A stretch of 64,000 nt of DNA from Atherinomorus stipes (Eukaryota > Chordata > Actinopteri > Atheriniformes > Atherinidae), in contig JALJCO010003968.1 in assembly GCA_023101725.1 (NCBI GenBank), positions 558,001 through 622,000 of the forward strand. Reading direction: 5' to 3'. Below are positions 59,702 through 64,000 of this stretch, one piece after another. The notes below the pieces were generated by a model that was not told the DNA's origin, did no database searches, and saw only the letters and a list, made by a program, of their open reading frames with translations. Position 1 is the stretch's first letter; each line of letters opens with the position of its first letter. The translations under genes were made by a program, and so were the position numbers.

Positions 59702-62700
59702 ATGGCTTCCAATTTCATCAAGTTTTCTGTTTGCTGTGCCATTTTTATTTTATTTTTCCTCGGCAATGAATCACTGTAAGTAAATTCACAGGGTTAACCA
59801 AATGTTCAATGCTAGTTCACGTCTGCTACATTGTGAGACGACTAGAGGTTTTGGGTGGGTGTTTGTAACTCATACTCGACAGTGATCCTTCGATTTCCTT
59901 TCATTCTGGCTCAAGTTTTGTACAAGGACCGCATACAGCGTAAATAATTAGAAATAAGTAGTGGATTAGGTACGTGGGCTTGGGTCTATTGTAATTAAAT
60001 ATGTGTGGTTGTTGAGTCGCGAGAAAGCAAATCTGTCTCAAGATTTTGCCTCCAAACCAGTAAATTCGACAAAAAATGTGAAAAAACAAAAACAAAACGG
60101 GCATATAGCGGTAAACACATTAGATAACTGTGCGTTATGTTTGTTTTTACACAAAGTTGTTCCAGTGAATTACTTACTTTCACTTTCGTTTTGCGTTTCC
60201 TTTTCAGAGCCTCCTCTTCCAACTCATCTCATCCCGAGGCTGAGTCTTGGACTTTTAAAAGATTGAGCCGTTACAAAAGACAAAAATGTGCAGATGGTGT
60301 TTATCAGCATGAAGAACATACCTGTTGTCTGTGTGCAGCCGGTAAGTGTTTGATACGTGCTACTGGAATGGCGAAAATCTTAAAACATGGTTAAGATAGT
60401 TTATTTATTCAATTAAAATGAACCACTTTAGAAAGAATCCTTATAATGATCATGGTTATATTTATAAATGTCATGCAAATGCTGCACACTGTGTTTTCTG
60501 AATTATATTATGGGAAACATCTGCTATACAATCAGACCAGGAACACACACGCATTACTATGCATATTATACTGTGTATGTATCCACATGTATGTAATGCA
60601 GGTTTTTAATGCTCTATTTTGTTTTAAAAAAAGAAGGGAAAAAAGCCATGATGTGAATGTGCTTCATGTTGTGTTTCAACATCCATCCATTCATTCATTT
60701 TAACAAACTCTCTCCTAGGACCTCTGTTGTTCAGGTTAGAAATGGGCATAGGTATGATTTTAGAGCAGGAATCTCAAACTACAGTCCCGGAGAGCCCCTG
60801 TTCTGCAATTTTAGATGTTTCCCTGCTCTAATGATGGATCTAACAGCTTGTTATCAATGGGTCAGCTTTAACAACCTGTTTCCAGTCAGCACAAAACAAT
60901 CTCCCTCACAATAATAACATATTTTTTTCTGATTCATTTGTCCCCATGCTATAGGACAACGAGTCACCGAACATTGCACTGCTTCAACTGACACAAAATG
61001 TGAGCCATGTGGGAAAGAAACATACAACAAACCCAGTAGCCTGGAGACATGTCAGCCTTGCACATCCTGCGCACAGCCCAATGGTACAAATACAGTGGAA
61101 CGCCTCTGCTTTATTCATTTATTTTTTAATCTATTAATTTTTTTTGTGACTTGAATTAATAAAACCTTGACAAAAGTAACTTATTTTCAAGGTACATGTT
61201 CTCTTGTAGTAGGAAAAGTACAGGTGTTGCTAATAGGGATGCACAATATATTCGGCCCCCTATCTGTATCCGCCTATATCAGCCGTAATACTGAATATCA
61301 GACATTGGCCACCCCACCGATAATTAACTGATCTGCCCGCTATTGCTAAAGTCTTAAAAGAAAAAAAAAAAAAAAAACTTCTTCAAAAACTTATTTTTTT
61401 ACAGACTTAAAATCTTCTAAAGACTAGGGGTGGGAAAAAATATTGATGCACTGAAATATCGCAATATGTTTTATATGCTGATATCATATTGACATTTAAT
61501 AATGCAGTATCGATCTATTTTACGAAGGAAATCTTGCGATATTTCATCATTCTGTTATGAAATCTCACAAGAATCCACGAAAATTATGCAATATTTTCAT
61601 ATGCAGATATCATATTGACATTTAAAAACGCAGTATTCATCTATTTTACTAAGGAAATCTTGTGAGAATTCACGAAATATCGCAAGAGTTTTTAACAGAA
61701 CAATGAAATCTCGCAAGATTTTATAAGTAAAATAGATTGATACCGCGCTCTTAATTGTCAATTTGATATAGGTATATGAAAATATTGTAATATTTCAGTG
61801 TATCAATGTTTTTTCCCACCCCTATTTTTCAATGTGTAAGAAATGTAACAACACTGCTATTTGCAATGACTGCTTATTTTTTCAGCTTGATATCGGTTAT
61901 CGGCCACATGAGTTTTAAAATATCGGCATATCAGATATCGGCCAAGATTCCAATATCGTGCAACCCTAGTTGCTACACCACAAAAATGATGCTTCATCAG
62001 TGTGACATCGTACCAGAACCTGAAACCAAAACAGCAAATTAACACTTATCATTAACATTATTTGTGGTTTTTGGGTTTTTTTTTGTCTCAGAAAGATTGC
62101 TAAGACAGATTTTATGTTATGAAAATTCAGTACTTAGCCTTTGAAAAAGGAAGAAAGATAGAAAAAATTAATAAAAACATAAGCAAAAACTGAATAAAGG
62201 AAAAACATCATGTTTGTTTTCAAGAGAAATAACCTTTGTAGATCTTTCATCTCCTCTGATGGCTGTGTGCTGTCCTTCCAGCTAATTTACAAGTGGAAGA
62301 AGCTTGCACCCCTGCCAAGGACACCAAGTGTCGATGTAAAGACGGCTACTATTGTAACAGTGACTCAGGAAACTGCAAAGTCTGTCAGCCCTGTAAAACG
62401 TAAGTTCTGCACCCTTTAAAATCCAGAATTAAAAAACCCTGTCTTCAATTCTAATTTTACTAGAGGTACAAAAGTACTGACGTACTTGAATCTTTTTCAG
62501 CCTTAATTCCCCCTAAACTGAATGCTCTCAACAGTGCATTTCTTAAACCAATATTTTATTCACAACAGAGCATGGATAATATCAAATCTTGAAAGTGAGA
62601 CATATAGCAATGTATTGGAAAAGGAAATGTTAACAAAATGCCTTTATGAATAATCAGCATTACTGTACAAGAACTGGAGGTACATGTTGCACCTAAAAAG

Positions 62701-63976
62701 GTTTTTTGGCAACAAATATATCACATGATTGTGTTTAAAGAGCGCTGTAGAAAGCAGTCTCTCAGAAATAAAACAGAGCAGAGGTTCATCAGTCTGTGAA
62801 TACCATATCTGTAATTGTGATCAGTTTGTGAATAATGTGAAGATTTTTGATAATTTATAATCTACAGAGCATAACATTAAAAGAGACTGAGAATCTGCTG
62901 GCAACAGACAGCTGAAAGCCAGTATCAAACTTATTTAAAATGGATAGAGATGAAATGGAAAACTGCTCCATGGTAAAAACAAGATAATTATTTTTGGGAT
63001 ATCTTGGAAACCCTCTAAATCTGGTTCGTTTCAAGCATCAACTATAATTTGGGTGGACAAAATTCTTAACGCAATGTGTGGATAGCTGTTGTCAGAACTG
63101 ACTTGCCTTTTTTTTTTTTACTTGTTCTTCAGTGCTGTGAGCATTTTGTTAAAGGGGAATTTAGTTGTTTTTTTTTTTTTTACCTGGACCTATTTTCTAG
63201 CATGAAATACATTCATTTACTCACCCAGACAGTTTGGTCGTACTTAATTTTCTTCAGGAGATATTTAGATCCACTCAAGATCAGCGTATGTCCAACATAA
63301 TGAAAGTGATGCGGGAAACCCCGCACAGCCTCTAAATAAGGCATTATCTGTCACAAACTACTTCATTTCACCAATGTTTTGTCATCAAATATCAGTTGGA
63401 CCCCCCTGTGAGCTCTACATGGCTTGAAGTGCCTTTCTTTGTGGTGATCCATACTTATTTACAGACATTTTTACTGTGGAGGCTTTGATGACATCACTGT
63501 TATGTGACACCATAGCAAGTAAATGTCTCTAAATAAGGGCGGATCACCACAAATAAGCAACTCAAAGCTGCTTCAAGTTCACAGGGGGGTCTGACTAATG
63601 TTGCGTAACAAAACATTGGTGAAATAAAGGAGTTTGTGGCAGATAATGCCTTATTTAGAGGCTGCGCACGGTTGCCCCATCACTTCCATTATATCGGACA
63701 TACGCTGATCTCGAGTGGATCTAAATATCTCCTGAAGGAATTCAAGTTGCACCAAAACTGTCTGGTTGAGTAAATGTATGTATTTCATGCTAGAAAAAAA
63801 GGTCCAGGTTGAAAAAAAAACAAAAACTTCCCCTTCAAAGCCCAAACAGATATTAAAATGTTATTCATATGTCTGACCACTGTGCTTGATTTTGCTTGCT
63901 TTAAGATGCGGTTCTGCTGGGATTAAACAGGACTGCACTGCTACCAATGACACAGTCTGCAGTGATGAAAGTAATG
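59702..63976 (+). CDS. fas: Fas-like TNF receptor (TNFRSF6), 5' part, truncated by the window edge
   Basis: Death receptor of the TNF receptor superfamily; binding of Fas ligand triggers apoptosis. Exons in the window: 59702-59775, 60208-60341, 60955-61083, 62282-62399, 63906-63976. All are GT-AG and in phase, giving 175 codons plus one base. Residues 1-24 form a hydrophobic signal peptide. Three cysteine-rich repeats follow: CRD1 (KCADGVYQHEEHTCCLC), CRD2 (CEPCGKETYNKPSSLETCQPC) and CRD3. CRD3 contains DTKCRCKDGYYCNS, close to the NTKCRCKxxFFCNS block typical of FAS, and this decides the identity among TNF receptors. The last exon has QDCTATNDTVC. The transmembrane segment and death domain lie beyond position 64000. 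I chose the ATG at 59702 because it heads the signal peptide. Linkage to pten agrees with the human map. Confidence 0.88.
60764..60870. mobile_element. MITE fragment in fas intron 2
   Basis: GAGCAGGAATCTCAAACTAC then AGTCCCGGAGAGCCCCTGTT then CTGCAATTTTAGATGTTTCC resembles the end of the MITE at 56683. The opposite arm is missing, so this is a truncated relic. Confidence 0.5.
61233..61969. mobile_element. Nested MITE composite, copy 2 (hAT-like outer element)
   Basis: In fas intron 3. The outer ends are ATAGGGATGCACAATATATT and ATATCGTGCAACCCTAG. A direct repeat TTGCTA flanks the element at 61227-61232 and 61970-61975, consistent with a target-site duplication. Inside, a second inverted-repeat element runs from TAGGGGTGGGAAAAAATATT (61425) to TTTTTTCCCACCCCTA (about 61825), with internal ATCTTGCGATATTTCAT-type repeats on both strands. 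Right part and inner element correspond, in reverse orientation, to copy 1 at 8005-8744. Non-coding. Confidence 0.85.
62400..63905. other. fas intron 4
   Basis: GT-AG intron of 1506 nt. Its right half is almost entirely the foldback element at 63149-63839, which ends only 66 nt before exon 5. The left half is AT-rich with nothing recognised. Confidence 0.7.
63149..63839. mobile_element. Long foldback element (two arms of about 320 bp)
   Basis: The left arm, 63149-63468, and right arm, 63522-63839, are inverted copies separated by a loop of about 53 nt. Shared landmarks: TTAAAGGGGAA versus its reverse at the right end; TCTAGCATGAAATACAT; GGAGATATTTAGATCCACTC; CCTCTAAATAAGGCATTATC; TTTCACCAATGTTTTGT; GTGGTGATCC. 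The match is high but not perfect, with many single-base differences and small indels. Both strands therefore show the same short open frame. The TTAAAGGGG end places it with the TTAA-type MITEs in this window. Confidence 0.92.
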
Positions 63977-64000
63977 GTACGCTCTAGTTTTAATTCATAA

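Noticed and set aside
63076..63845. Similar short proteins on opposite strands, suggesting a duplicated gene pair
   Set aside because: They are the two arms of the foldback element read on each strand, not genes.

Overview
This window looks like nuclear DNA from a ray-finned fish, probably a percomorph teleost. The genes are intron-rich with GT-AG splice sites, the spacers are AT-rich, and the introns are littered with typical teleost repeats: Tc1/mariner relics, many short inverted-repeat elements (MITEs), a LINE fragment and long microsatellites. No bacterial-type genes, tRNAs, rRNAs or CRISPR arrays are visible.

Four protein genes lie on the + strand in the order minpp1 - papss2 - pten - fas. 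This matches the order on human 10q23, with some human genes missing in between. (1) minpp1, 5 exons, 2325-10067: multiple inositol polyphosphate phosphatase, 465 aa, complete. (2) papss2, 12 exons, 11855-24068: bifunctional APS kinase/ATP sulfurylase that makes PAPS, 614 aa, complete. (3) pten, 9 exons, 27897-36576: PIP3 3-phosphatase tumour suppressor, 422 aa, complete. Its first intron carries both signals of a minor-spliceosome (U12-type) intron, and its C2-domain loop is enlarged by 19 residues. (4) fas (TNFRSF6-like death receptor), first 5 coding exons, 59702-63976: signal peptide and cysteine-rich ectodomain. The gene runs off the right edge before the transmembrane segment and death domain. 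I rebuilt all exon junctions by reading donors, acceptors and codon phase, and each complete model closes in frame.

Layout: 1-420 AT-rich; 420-1670 decayed LINE on the minus strand; 2.3-10.4 kb minpp1, with a Tc1 relic and a nested MITE in intron 4; 10.4-11.85 kb short spacer; 11.85-24.7 kb papss2, with TTAA-type MITEs and a telomere-like interspersed repeat in its introns; 24.7-27.9 kb spacer and pten 5' UTR/CpG-rich region; 27.9-37.5 kb pten; 37.5-59.7 kb a gene-free spacer with one decayed Tc1/mariner copy (40.9-42.3 kb), a mosaic repeat (51.3-52.1 kb) and a dense MITE cluster (55.6-57.8 kb); 59.7 kb to the end fas, with two MITE-type structures in its introns, one a 690-bp foldback.

The four genes do not form an operon-like system. 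They are a conserved vertebrate synteny block. minpp1 (inositol polyphosphates) and pten (phosphoinositides) both remove inositol phosphates, papss2 supplies sulfate donor, and fas signals cell death. I found no clearly new biological system. The most checkable oddities are the U12-type pten intron, the pten loop expansion, the missing upstream extension for a long PTEN isoform, the absence of atad1, the two inverted copies of the same MITE-in-MITE composite 53 kb apart, and the foldback element in fas.
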